Assembly (NCBI GenBank): GCA_964448645.1
Contig: CAYUZY010000036.1
Span: 1-15,996, forward strand
Direction of reading: 5' to 3'
From: GCA-2719315 sp964448645
Lineage (GTDB): Bacteria; Bacteroidota; Bacteroidia; Flavobacteriales; Flavobacteriaceae
DNA: 15,996 nucleotides
Part shown: positions 7,550 to 15,295 of the stretch, piece after piece
Position numbering within the stretch: position 1 is the stretch's first letter
How the letters are laid out: each line of letters starts with the position of its first letter
Translations under genes and position numbers: made by a program
Notes under the pieces: model-generated
What the model was told of the DNA's origin: nothing
Databases searched by the model: none
Seen by the model: the letters and a program-made list of their open reading frames with translations, nothing else

Positions 7550-8405
7550 ATTTTATTTTAATTACAAAGAAGAAATTAATTTATTTATTGATAATGCTAT
7601 TAAAGAAGATTTAAATAATATTGATCATTCTAGTCAAGCATCTTTATCAGATAAAGTTATTGGGAAAGCAGTACTAGAAGTTAAAGAAAACTGTATAATT
7701 GCTGGAGTTGAATTAGCTGAAATTATTTTTAAAAAATATGATAGTAAAATTAATTTTAAATATTTAATTAATGATGGAGATAAAATAAATGCTGGAACAA
7801 AAGGCTTTACTGTAGAAGGAAAGACTCTTTCTATATTAGCTATGGAAAGATTAGTCCTTAATTGCATTCAAAGGATGTCAGGTATTGCAAGTCTTACAAA
7901 TAGATATAAAAAAATAATATCTAAAACTGATTGTATATTACTTGATACAAGAAAAACCACACCTAATTTTAGGTATCCAGAAAAATGGGCTGTTTTAATA
8001 GGAGGAGGAAATAACCATAGAATGGGACTATATGATGCTTTAATGATAAAAGATAATCATATAGATTTCGGAGGAGGAATAAATTTGGTATTAATAAAAA
8101 CAAAAAATTATTTATTAGGATTAGAAAAAGACTATGATGTAATAGTAGAAACAAGAAATTTAAAAGAAGTAGAAGAAGTCTTGAATTATAATTTTGTAAC
8201 TAGAATATTACTTGATAACATGGGGATTGATGAAATTAAAAAAGCTATTAGTTTAATAGATAATAAGAAGTTAACAGAAGCTTCAGGAAATATCAATGAA
8301 TCTAATATTTTATCTATTGCTAAAACGGGGGTAAATTTTATTTCATTAGGATGTTTAACTCATTCGGCGAAACCCATTGATATTAGTCTTAAAGTTAGTA
8401 ATTAG
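7539..8405 (+). CDS. nadC: Nicotinate-nucleotide pyrophosphorylase (carboxylating); quinolinate phosphoribosyltransferase
   Basis: Converts quinolinate and PRPP to nicotinate mononucleotide, CO2 and pyrophosphate, so the window holds the whole branch from aspartate to NaMN. The 288 residues are a normal type II length. Landmarks: KEDLNNIDHSS (22-32), NCIQRMSGIAS (108-118), LDTRKTTPNFR (135-145), GGGNNHRMGLYDALMIKDNH (155-174), VETRN (203-207), ILLDNMG (223-229), EASGN (247-251) and SLGCLTHSAKPID (269-281). The basic and acidic active-site residues of these motifs are intact. The ATG at 7539 overlaps nadB by 11 bp. An AAAGGAG at 7514-7520 lies 18 bases upstream, too far for a standard Shine-Dalgarno, so coupling to nadB is more likely. 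Its stop faces that of pgi with 7 bp between. Confidence 0.97.
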   Translation: MRNKFYFNYKEEINLFIDNAIKEDLNNIDHSSQASLSDKVIGKAVLEVKENCIIAGVELAEIIFKKYDSKINFKYLINDGDKINAGTKGFTVEGKTLSILAMERLVLNCIQRMSGIASLTNRYKKIISKTDCILLDTRKTTPNFRYPEKWAVLIGGGNNHRMGLYDALMIKDNHIDFGGGINLVLIKTKNYLLGLEKDYDVIVETRNLKEVEEVLNYNFVTRILLDNMGIDEIKKAISLIDNKKLTEASGNINESNILSIAKTGVNFISLGCLTHSAKPIDISLKVSN

Positions 8406-8412
8406 AAAAATA

Positions 8413-10044
8413 CTATTTTAATTTATCAATTAAATTTTCAGTTGAAAGATCATGTTCTTTTGATTTTGAAGAAAAGGCTTTAATTATTTCATTTGCTAAT
8501 TGTTTGCCCAATTCGACTCCCCATTGATCAAAACTATATATATTCCATATAATACCTTGTACAAAAATTTTATGTTCGTACATTGAAATTAAAGCTCCTA
8601 GGTTATATGGGGTTAATTTATCAATTAAAATTGAGTTTGATGGTTTGTTTCCTTCAAAAACTTTAAAGGGTGATATTTTATTTATTACATCAGGATTTAA
8701 TTTATTTAATTTTAATTCCTTGATCACAGAGTTTGTTTTTTTCCCCAACATTAATGCTTCACTCTGAGCAATAAAGTTTGACATTAATTTTTTATGACTT
8801 TTTTTGTCTCCATGCAAGGATTTTTTAAAACCAATAAAATCTACAGGAATTAATTTAGTTCCTTGATGAATTAATTGAAAAAAAGCATGTTGAGCATTTG
8901 TTCCAGTTGAACCCCATAAAATAGTTCCTGTTTGATAATTAATTTTATTTCCATTTCTATCTACGCTTTTTCCATTACTTTCCATTACACTTTGCTGAAG
9001 GTATTTAGGAAGATTCTTTAAATATTCAGAATATGGAATAACAGCTTCACTTTCTGAATTAAAAAAATTATTATACCAAATACTTAAAACACCTAATATT
9101 ACTGGAAGATTTTTTTCAAAAGGAGTGTTTTCAAAATGATTATCCATAGATCCTGCACCTTCAATTAATTTTTTAAAATTTTTCACACCAATTGTAAGAC
9201 AAATACTTAAACCTACACAGCTCCATAAAGAAAATCTTCCACCAACCCAATCAAACATAGGAAAAATATTATTTGAAGGAATTCCGAAGGATTTAACTTT
9301 ATCTATATTTGTTGATACCGCAATAAAGTTTTTTTCTATACTATTAGTTTGAGTTTTTTCCAAAAACCACTTTTTAATTTTTTTCGCATTATTTAAGGTT
9401 TCTTGAGTTGTAAATGTTTTAGAAACAATTATAAAAATTGAAGTTTCGGGATCTATATTTTTTAATTTTTCATTAAAATGATCACCGTCAATATTTGAAA
9501 TAAATATTAAGTTTAATTTATTCCTATAATAGGATAAAGCTTCAGTTATCATTGATGGCCCAAGATCTGAACCTCCAATACCCATGTTAACTATAGTTTT
9601 AATTTTTTTACCACTATAACCTTTCCATTTACCAGATATTACTTTTTCACAAAAGGAATACATTTTGGATTTAATGGATTTAATATTATCTATAATATTT
9701 TTATTATCAACTATAACTTTAGAATTAGATTTTTTTCTAAGTGCTGTATGAAGAACAGCTCTATTTTCAGTTTCATTAATTTTGGTTCCATTAAAATATT
9801 TTTTTATTGCTTCTTTTAGACCGGATTCTTTAGCAAGATCAATTAATAAATCAAAAGTTTCTTTATTCCATCTATTTTTTGAAACATCTAAATAAAATTC
9901 TTCCCAGTTTATAAAACAATAATCTCTTTTATTTTTTTCATTTTTAAAATGTGAATAGATTGATTTTTCACAAATTGAATTATAATGAGTAATTAATTTT
10001 CCCCATGTTTTTAATTTGGTTGGATTTTTATTAGGGAGCATCAT
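8413..10044 (-). CDS. pgi: Glucose-6-phosphate isomerase
   Basis: Interconverts glucose 6-phosphate and fructose 6-phosphate in glycolysis and gluconeogenesis. The 543 residues match the long bacterial PGI. Sugar-phosphate-binding motifs: NMGIGGSDLGPSM (153-165), SNIDGDHF (183-190), VSKTFTTQET (207-216) and WVGGRFSLWSCVGL (266-279). The catalytic residues, by family knowledge, are E355 (VMESNGKS), H386 (TNAQHAFFQ) and K514 (DQWGVELGKQLA); R270 is also kept. Two adjacent ATG codons (10044 and 10041) are possible starts. Either overlaps the 3' end of the M23 gene (by 14 or 11 bp), which implies translational coupling within the uvrC-DUF3108-M23-pgi run. No missing residue was seen. Confidence 0.97.
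   Translation of the reverse strand: MMLPNKNPTKLKTWGKLITHYNSICEKSIYSHFKNEKNKRDYCFINWEEFYLDVSKNRWNKETFDLLIDLAKESGLKEAIKKYFNGTKINETENRAVLHTALRKKSNSKVIVDNKNIIDNIKSIKSKMYSFCEKVISGKWKGYSGKKIKTIVNMGIGGSDLGPSMITEALSYYRNKLNLIFISNIDGDHFNEKLKNIDPETSIFIIVSKTFTTQETLNNAKKIKKWFLEKTQTNSIEKNFIAVSTNIDKVKSFGIPSNNIFPMFDWVGGRFSLWSCVGLSICLTIGVKNFKKLIEGAGSMDNHFENTPFEKNLPVILGVLSIWYNNFFNSESEAVIPYSEYLKNLPKYLQQSVMESNGKSVDRNGNKINYQTGTILWGSTGTNAQHAFFQLIHQGTKLIPVDFIGFKKSLHGDKKSHKKLMSNFIAQSEALMLGKKTNSVIKELKLNKLNPDVINKISPFKVFEGNKPSNSILIDKLTPYNLGALISMYEHKIFVQGIIWNIYSFDQWGVELGKQLANEIIKAFSSKSKEHDLSTENLIDKLK
8417..8438 (+). terminator. Possible weak terminator hairpin for nadC
   Basis: TTTAATT (8417-8423), loop TATC and AATTAAA (8428-8434) form a perfect 7-bp stem followed by TTTT. 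It lies just beyond the nadC stop and inside the final codons of the opposing pgi. The stem is all A/T, so it may be chance in so AT-rich a genome. Confidence 0.25.
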
Positions 10045-11326
10045 TTAGTATTATTTTTTTTTCAATATTAACCAAGTTTGATTTTACAGACTCCTCATTA
10101 TATCCAATAGCATCTAATTTTATTTTATATGGTTCCATATGAGTTAAATATTTATTTTTTAATTTTTTAGATATAGGTTTAGCTTCAGGAAGCTTTTGTT
10201 TAAAGGGGTCAACTTGTCTACCATTTTTCCAAAATCTATAGCAAACATGAGGTCCAGATGTATATCCAGTCATACCTACCCAACCTATAAGATCACCTTG
10301 TTTAACAAATTGACCAACCCTTACTTTTCTTTTTCTCATATGCAGATATTGGGTAGAATAAGTATTATTATGTTTTATAGTTACAAAGTTTCCATTTGCC
10401 CTGGAATAGGATGATTTAATTACAGTTCCATTTGCTGTAGAAAGAATTGGTGTTCCAACTTGAGCAGCAAAGTCAGTACCCTTATGAGGCCTTATTCTAT
10501 TTCCATAAAAGGCAATTCGTCTTTTCATATTGTATCTTGAAGAGATTCTATTAAATTTTAGAGGCCCTTTTAAAAAAGCTCTTCTTAAATTTTTAGCCTT
10601 TTCATCAAAATAATCTACAATTCCTTTAATTGTGTCAGATTCAAATTCGAAAGCATATAAAGATTTTTTGTTATGTTCAAAATAAGCAGCTTTAATTCTT
10701 TCGACGCCAATTGAAATAGAATCATCAACAAACTTTTCAGTATAAATAACTTTAAATTTATCCCCTTTGTGGAGTCTAAAAAAATCTATATTCCATGCAT
10801 ATACATCTGAAAGGTAATATGTAAGAGATTCATTAATATCATTAGATTTCATGGTTTCATATAAAGAGCTTTTTATTATTCCTGAAGTTTCAAGCTCTAC
10901 TATTTTAGATTGCTTTGATATTTTATTTGCATAAATACTGTCTTTTAAATGTATTAGGGTATACTCTTCAATTCTTGGATGATAAACAAAAAATTTAGGA
11001 AAACTAATGTCATCAATATTAAAGAAAAGAGTATATGGTTTTCCAGCACGAAGTTTTTTAATGTTTACTTTATTTTTAATAACGGAAAGAATTTTATGAA
11101 CTTCTGGATAATCAATTCCATTTTCTTCAAGTATTTTGCCAAAAGTATCACCTCTTTTAATTTTCGTTTCTTTAATTATATGAGAATTTAAATTGACACC
11201 ATATAGTTGATTTATATTTTTTTCTTTAATGTCAGATTTAATAATTGATTTATTAATTTCTTTTTTATTTGTACAAGAAATAATTGTTAAAGAAATTAAG
11301 ACAAGAATTATACGTATAAAATACAT
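10031..11326 (-). CDS. M23-family peptidoglycan endopeptidase-like lipoprotein
   Basis: Predicted cell-envelope protein that cuts, or binds, peptidoglycan cross-links. The N-terminus is a lipoprotein signal: hydrophobic stretch 4-17 ending in ISLTIISC with lipobox Cys at 18, so it should be an LspA substrate. Residues 52-105 (TKIKRGDTFGKILEENGI and onward) look like a LysM/OapA-type module of MepM-like proteins. A middle domain (about 155-255) follows, then the LytM/M23 domain (276-380). Metal and catalytic motifs are H281 and D285 in RPHKGTDF, H329 in QYLHM, and GPHVCYRFWKNG (358-369), where the usual HxH reads H360-V-C362. The enzyme may use Cys as the zinc ligand or be altered in activity. 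It is downstream of the DUF3108 gene (79 bp) and overlaps pgi. Confidence 0.92.
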   Translation of the reverse strand: MYFIRIILVLISLTIISCTNKKEINKSIIKSDIKEKNINQLYGVNLNSHIIKETKIKRGDTFGKILEENGIDYPEVHKILSVIKNKVNIKKLRAGKPYTLFFNIDDISFPKFFVYHPRIEEYTLIHLKDSIYANKISKQSKIVELETSGIIKSSLYETMKSNDINESLTYYLSDVYAWNIDFFRLHKGDKFKVIYTEKFVDDSISIGVERIKAAYFEHNKKSLYAFEFESDTIKGIVDYFDEKAKNLRRAFLKGPLKFNRISSRYNMKRRIAFYGNRIRPHKGTDFAAQVGTPILSTANGTVIKSSYSRANGNFVTIKHNNTYSTQYLHMRKRKVRVGQFVKQGDLIGWVGMTGYTSGPHVCYRFWKNGRQVDPFKQKLPEAKPISKKLKNKYLTHMEPYKIKLDAIGYNEESVKSNLVNIEKKIILNDAP

Positions 11327-11405
11327 GATAATCCAAATTTCGTGAATGTTATGACATTTATTTTTTTTTTAATTAAAAGTTTTTAAAAAGTTTTCCTATA
11401 TAAGT

Positions 11406-12200
11406 TTAAAAATTAATTTTAAATGGATACTTAAGGTTCTTGAAATTTTCAAGGTCAGCTTTTATAGAGCCAACAATTACATCAGCTTGAACTCTAATTG
11501 GAATTCTATTTTTATCATTTGAAATCCATATTGTTACACTTTCCTGTTCTTTGAAAATTCTCCCTGATTGGACCATAGGAATAAGTTTTAGACATTCAAT
11601 ATTTCCGAATTTACTTTGAACGACCTCTTTTCCAATATACTTGAGTTTAAAGACATAATTTTCATTATCAAAAAACATATTTATAACAAAACTTTCATTT
11701 ATTTTAATTTCATTACTAGGAAAGTATTTTCTTAAATAATAAAAAGAAGACATTAAGTCTTGAGCATTAATATTAAAGGGTACTTCTTTTTTTGTTTTCT
11801 TTTTTTTATCATTAATATTTGCAATTAGGTTATTTTGATTAAAGTTAATTTCAATATTTTTTGTGTATCCTCCTTCATATATATTTCTAATGAATTTATA
11901 AGGCACTATTTGATCTCTATTAAAATAACTTTCATAATAATCTTCTACCTTAAAGAACCATCTTGCTAGACCAGTAGTTTTTCCATAACCCTTTGAGTGA
12001 AAAACAGGAATATTGTTAATAGTATCGTTTTCCAATTTAATTGAGGCATAACTTGCATTAAAAAACCCATAATAAATTCTGAATTCAAACCATTCACCTC
12101 CTTTAAATGGAGTGTCAATGATTTTTTCATTTTGAGCTATTGATTTAGAAAAACTTAATAAACAAATTAAAATTATAAATATTCTAAATTTTTTTTTCAT
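11406..12200 (-). CDS. DUF3108 domain protein, exported
   Basis: A 264-residue protein with a Sec signal peptide (KKKF followed by a hydrophobic core, 8-18, with a probable cut near SIAQ-NEK at 20-23). It is therefore periplasmic or surface exposed; there is no lipobox cysteine at the predicted cut. The mature part matches the DUF3108 family as I recall it: GGEWFEFRIYYGFFNASYAS (34-53), a KTTGLARWFFKVEDYYESYF stretch (74-93), YEGGY (108-112), AQDLMSSFYYLRKYF (146-160), CLKLIPMVQSGRIFKE (203-218), VTIWISNDKNRIPIRVQADV (222-241). This is a beta-rich fold with no known enzymatic residues; its biochemical role is unknown. It lies 25 bp after uvrC and 79 bp before the M23 lipoprotein. That neighbourhood is recurrent in flavobacteria and hints at an envelope role. 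Confidence 0.9.
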   Translation of the reverse strand: MKKKFRIFIILICLLSFSKSIAQNEKIIDTPFKGGEWFEFRIYYGFFNASYASIKLENDTINNIPVFHSKGYGKTTGLARWFFKVEDYYESYFNRDQIVPYKFIRNIYEGGYTKNIEINFNQNNLIANINDKKKKTKKEVPFNINAQDLMSSFYYLRKYFPSNEIKINESFVINMFFDNENYVFKLKYIGKEVVQSKFGNIECLKLIPMVQSGRIFKEQESVTIWISNDKNRIPIRVQADVIVGSIKADLENFKNLKYPFKINF

Positions 12201-12225
12201 GACAATTATAGCTAAAATAGTTAAT

Positions 12226-13962
12226 CTAAATAATTTTTTTTATAGCCTTAAATATCTTTTTTCCTTTTTTTTGCCCAAGTAATGATTGAAGATCTGATAG
12301 AGAAGTATTTTGAATTCTTTTAAAAGATTTAAAGGTGTTTAATAATTTTAGATTTGTTTTAGGACCTAGACCTTTAATTTTATCAAGTTCAGAATTTAAA
12401 GTATATTTTTCTCTTTTTTTTCTATGAAAATTTATTGCAAACCGATGTGCTTCATTTCTAGCATGCTGAATTATCTTTAATGTTTCGGATCTTTTGTCAA
12501 TATATAAAGGATTAGAGTCTTTAGGAGAAAAAATTTCTTCTAATTTTTTTGCTATTCCAACTATTTCTACTTTTTCATTTAGTTTTAACAAGTTTAAACT
12601 TTTTAAAGCAGAACTTAATTGACCCTTTCCCCCGTCAATAATAATTAAATTTGGCAGAGATTTCTTTTCAGCTAAAAGTCTTTTATATCTTCTAAATATA
12701 ATTTCTTCCATTGAAGCAAAATCATTTGGACCCTCAACAGATTTTATATTATACAATCTATAATCTTTTTTACTCGGCTTTAAATTTTTAAAAACAATAC
12801 AAGATCCAACTGGACTTGAACCTTGTATATTAGAATTATCAAAACATTCCATATGAATAGGTTCATTTTTTAATTTAAGATCTGATTTTATTTGAGATAA
12901 GATTCGTTTAGTATGTTTATGTGGGTCACTTAATTTGATTTGCCTAAATCTTTCAAGTCTAAAAGATTTAGCATTTTTAATAGATAAATCAATTAATTTT
13001 TTTTTGTCACCCATTTTTGGAACATTACATTTTATATTAGAGTCTAAATAAATTTTTATTGGTAGGAGGACTAAATTGTTTTTTGATTTAAACCTTTTTC
13101 TTAATTCTATAATTGAGATTCTTAATATTTCTTTATCTGACTCATTCATTTTCTTCTTTATTTCAATTGTGAATGAACTTATAATTGCTCCATAAGAAAT
13201 TTGCATAAAGTTTACATATCCGAAAGTTTCATCTGAATAAATAGAAAAAACATCAGTACTTGATATTTTTGGATTTACAATTGTAGATTTTACTTGATAA
13301 TTTTTTAAAATATTTAATTTTTCCTTTACCTCTTGAGCTTTTTCATATTCCATTGAGATGGAATATTTTTTCATTTCAAATTTTAATTGTTTAACAGTTG
13401 ATTTAAAATTCCCTTTAATTATAGATTTTATAGAATTAATATTTTCTTCAATTTCTTTATTTTTCAATTCTTTTTTTTCTTTTTTTAAAAGATGCATTAA
13501 ATCATAGTTTAAAAATGGATAGATATCTTTTATAAGTTTAATTAATAATTTAACATTAGTAACATTTGTAAATGGACCAAAATATTCTCCATTTTTAATA
13601 GTAGTTTTTCTAGTATAAAAAATTTCAGGTTTTGGTTTTTTAATTATACATATCCATGGATAGGTTTTATCATCTTTAAGTAAAACATTGTATTTTGGTT
13701 TAAATTTCTTTATTAACGTATTTTCAAGAAGTAAAGCGTCCATTTCTGTTTCAACAACAATATTTTCAATTTTACTAATTTGTTTTACTAAGAGTTTTGT
13801 TTTAAAATGAACATGTTTTATTTTAAAATAGGAGAGCACCCTTTTTTTTAAATTTTTTGCTTTTCCAACATAAATAATATTATTTGACTTATCAAAAAAT
13901 TTATAAATACCAGGGTCTTCTGGAAGGCTTTTTTTTTGAAGATCTATTTTTGAATAAGTCAT
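12226..13962 (-). CDS. uvrC: Excinuclease ABC subunit C, lacking the Fe-S cysteine segment
   Basis: Nuclease subunit of UvrABC nucleotide excision repair, making the 3' and 5' incisions. N-terminal GIY-YIG domain: PGIYKFF (17-23), IYVGKAKNLKKRV (30-42), catalytic E80 in DALLLENTLI. UVR domain for UvrB contact at about 189-223. RNase H-like domain with D375 (ECFDNSNIQGSSPVG), D443 (IIDGGKGQLSSA) and H506 (EAHRFAINFHR). (HhH)2 DNA-binding tail at about 525-575 (LDKIKGLGPKT). Oddity: between IKDIYPF (144-150) and IKGNFKST (182-189), where family members carry a four-cysteine [4Fe-4S] segment, there is a shorter Lys/Glu-rich stretch with no cysteine. The protein (578 residues) is correspondingly a little short. 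The frame is unbroken. ATG at 13962; it heads the minus-strand run toward pgi. Confidence 0.96.
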   Translation of the reverse strand: MTYSKIDLQKKSLPEDPGIYKFFDKSNNIIYVGKAKNLKKRVLSYFKIKHVHFKTKLLVKQISKIENIVVETEMDALLLENTLIKKFKPKYNVLLKDDKTYPWICIIKKPKPEIFYTRKTTIKNGEYFGPFTNVTNVKLLIKLIKDIYPFLNYDLMHLLKKEKKELKNKEIEENINSIKSIIKGNFKSTVKQLKFEMKKYSISMEYEKAQEVKEKLNILKNYQVKSTIVNPKISSTDVFSIYSDETFGYVNFMQISYGAIISSFTIEIKKKMNESDKEILRISIIELRKRFKSKNNLVLLPIKIYLDSNIKCNVPKMGDKKKLIDLSIKNAKSFRLERFRQIKLSDPHKHTKRILSQIKSDLKLKNEPIHMECFDNSNIQGSSPVGSCIVFKNLKPSKKDYRLYNIKSVEGPNDFASMEEIIFRRYKRLLAEKKSLPNLIIIDGGKGQLSSALKSLNLLKLNEKVEIVGIAKKLEEIFSPKDSNPLYIDKRSETLKIIQHARNEAHRFAINFHRKKREKYTLNSELDKIKGLGPKTNLKLLNTFKSFKRIQNTSLSDLQSLLGQKKGKKIFKAIKKII

Positions 13963-14048
13963 AGTTTAAAAATATTTTATTATGTTTTAAATAATTTAAA
14001 AATCTATAATTACATATTTTAGCAGTTATAAATTTAATATTAATTAAA
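13963..14048. promoter_or_regulatory. Divergent intergenic region between uvrC and formyl-THF cyclo-ligase
   Basis: An 86-bp, almost entirely A/T gap between head-to-head genes, so promoters for both directions are expected in or beside it. I find no full TTG/TAnnTTTG pair on either strand. The nearest plus-strand resemblance is TATTTTAG at 14015-14022, without a -33 TTG. No open frame or strong hairpin is visible. Confidence 0.35.
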
Positions 14049-14612
14049 TTGATTCAATCAAAGAAAAACTTAAGGTTATTTTACATAAAAAAAAGATTAA
14101 ATATTTCTGATATAGAAAGAAAGGAATGGAATAAAGAAATTATTAATAGATGTTTAAAATTGCCAATTTGGGATAAAAATTTTTTTCATATTTTTTTGCC
14201 AATTAAAGAAAAAAAAGAAGTAGACACTTATCCTTTGATAGACTTAATTAATGATAAAAACAAAATTATTATTATACCTAAAATTAAAGGTTTCAATTTA
14301 AATCATTATATATATGACAATAATTTATCTATAAAAAAAAATAATTTAGGTATTCCTGAACCATCAAATGGTAATAATGCAAAAATAAATTTAATTGAAG
14401 TTGTTTTTGTACCATTAATTGTTGCTGACAAGTTTGGCAATAGAGTTGGATATGGCAAAGGTTATTATGATAGATTTTTAAAAAAGTGTGATAAAAAAAT
14501 TATTAAAGTCGGCCTTTCCTTTTTTGATGTTATTGAAAAAATAGTTGATATAACAGATAATGACATTGGACTTAATTATTGTATTACACCAGATAAAATA
14601 ATTAAATTTTAA
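14049..14612 (+). CDS. 5-formyltetrahydrofolate cyclo-ligase
   Basis: ATP-dependent conversion of 5-formyl-THF to 5,10-methenyl-THF, returning a dead-end folate to the one-carbon pool. The 187 residues are the usual length. The N-terminal KKNLRLFYIKKRLNIS (5-20) corresponds to the family's K-x-x-L/R helix. HIFLPIKEKKEVDT (47-60) forms the folate-side strand. The nucleotide-binding signature is GNRVGYGKGYYDRFLKK (130-146), preceded by VFVPLIVADKFG (119-130). Start: no ATG exists in frame between the upstream stop (14007) and the conserved region, so the TTG at 14049 is the best initiator; it gives a standard N-terminus. Divergent from uvrC (86 bp) and convergent with lspA, the two stop codons sharing TTAA at 14609-14612. 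The family is usually called fau, ygfA or MTHFS. Confidence 0.94.
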   Translation: MIQSKKNLRLFYIKKRLNISDIERKEWNKEIINRCLKLPIWDKNFFHIFLPIKEKKEVDTYPLIDLINDKNKIIIIPKIKGFNLNHYIYDNNLSIKKNNLGIPEPSNGNNAKINLIEVVFVPLIVADKFGNRVGYGKGYYDRFLKKCDKKIIKVGLSFFDVIEKIVDITDNDIGLNYCITPDKIIKF

Positions 14613-15253
14613 TTAGAATTAAAAATTCTTTTATTAAAGATTATTAGAATACCAACTCCAGCACTAATTGCTGTATCTGCAATATTAAAAACGTATTTAA
14701 AAAAAGTGAATGAATTTCCACCTAGAATTGGAAACCATTTAGGCCAAGTCCAAGTTATCAGAGGAAATTGAAGCATATCTACTACATTTCCTAGAAATAG
14801 CGGGGCATAGCCTTTGTCAGGCATAAAACTTGCTATTTGACCATAACTATGTGAAAAAAGAACACCGTAAAAAACGGAATCAATAATATTTCCAATTGCC
14901 CCAGCAAGAATTAAACAAAGAGCCCAATTAAATAATAAACTGTTTTTTTTAAAATTACTCCATAACCAATATGCTATTCCAAGAATTGCAAATAGCCTAA
15001 AAAAAGTAAGCAACAATTTTGCACTTTTATCAGATAAAAAAGGTATAAAATCATTCAATTTTGCACCCATTGCCATTCCACTATTTTCAATAAATAAGAG
15101 TTTAAAAAAGCCCCAATCTATTATATATGGTTGGTTAAATGATGAAATAGAATAATTAAGTTTAATATAGATTTTGAAAGATTGATCGATCAAAATTATC
15201 ACTAGAACAATTATAATTGACCACAGTAAGGACATTTGTTTTTTTTCAACCAT
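14609..15253 (-). CDS. lspA: Lipoprotein signal peptidase (signal peptidase II)
   Basis: Inner-membrane aspartyl protease that removes the signal peptide from diacylglyceryl prolipoproteins. At 214 residues it is longer than the E. coli enzyme, as is usual for Bacteroidota, with an extra loop after the third helix. Four hydrophobic segments are visible (about 9-22, 80-97, 106-122 and 187-206). Family motifs: LIDQSFKIY (21-29), ENSGMAMGAK (56-65), GAIGNIIDSVFYG (118-130), FLGNVVDMLQFP (153-164) and FNIADTAISAG (189-199). D159 and D193 are the expected catalytic pair. The M23 lipoprotein at 10031-11326 is a likely substrate. It lies 42 bp after the dksA-like gene, in the ileS-dksA-lspA order usual for flavobacteria. 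ATG at 15253; M7 is an alternative. Confidence 0.96.
   Translation of the reverse strand: MVEKKQMSLLWSIIIVLVIILIDQSFKIYIKLNYSISSFNQPYIIDWGFFKLLFIENSGMAMGAKLNDFIPFLSDKSAKLLLTFFRLFAILGIAYWLWSNFKKNSLLFNWALCLILAGAIGNIIDSVFYGVLFSHSYGQIASFMPDKGYAPLFLGNVVDMLQFPLITWTWPKWFPILGGNSFTFFKYVFNIADTAISAGVGILIIFNKRIFNSN
14615..14635 (+). terminator. Possible weak terminator hairpin after the cyclo-ligase gene
   Basis: AGAATT (14615-14620), loop AAA and AATTCT (14624-14629) form a 6-bp stem with one G-C pair, then TTTATT. It starts 2 bases after the stop and lies inside the lspA coding end. Short and weak, so chance cannot be excluded. Confidence 0.25.
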
Positions 15254-15295
15254 GTTTTTTAAAACATTTTTGAGTTATTAAAATAATTTGAACAA

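Noticed and set aside
11375..11394. Two copies of AAAAGTTTT between the DUF3108 and M23 genes
   Set aside because: Short, A/T-only direct repeat of low complexity; no evidence for an operator or recombination site.
13423..13515. Frameshift or assembly error as the reason for the missing UvrC cysteines
   Set aside because: The frame is open from end to end and flanking domains are in register; the alternative frames here do not encode a C-rich motif. A clean in-frame deletion in assembly remains possible and is stated in the finding.
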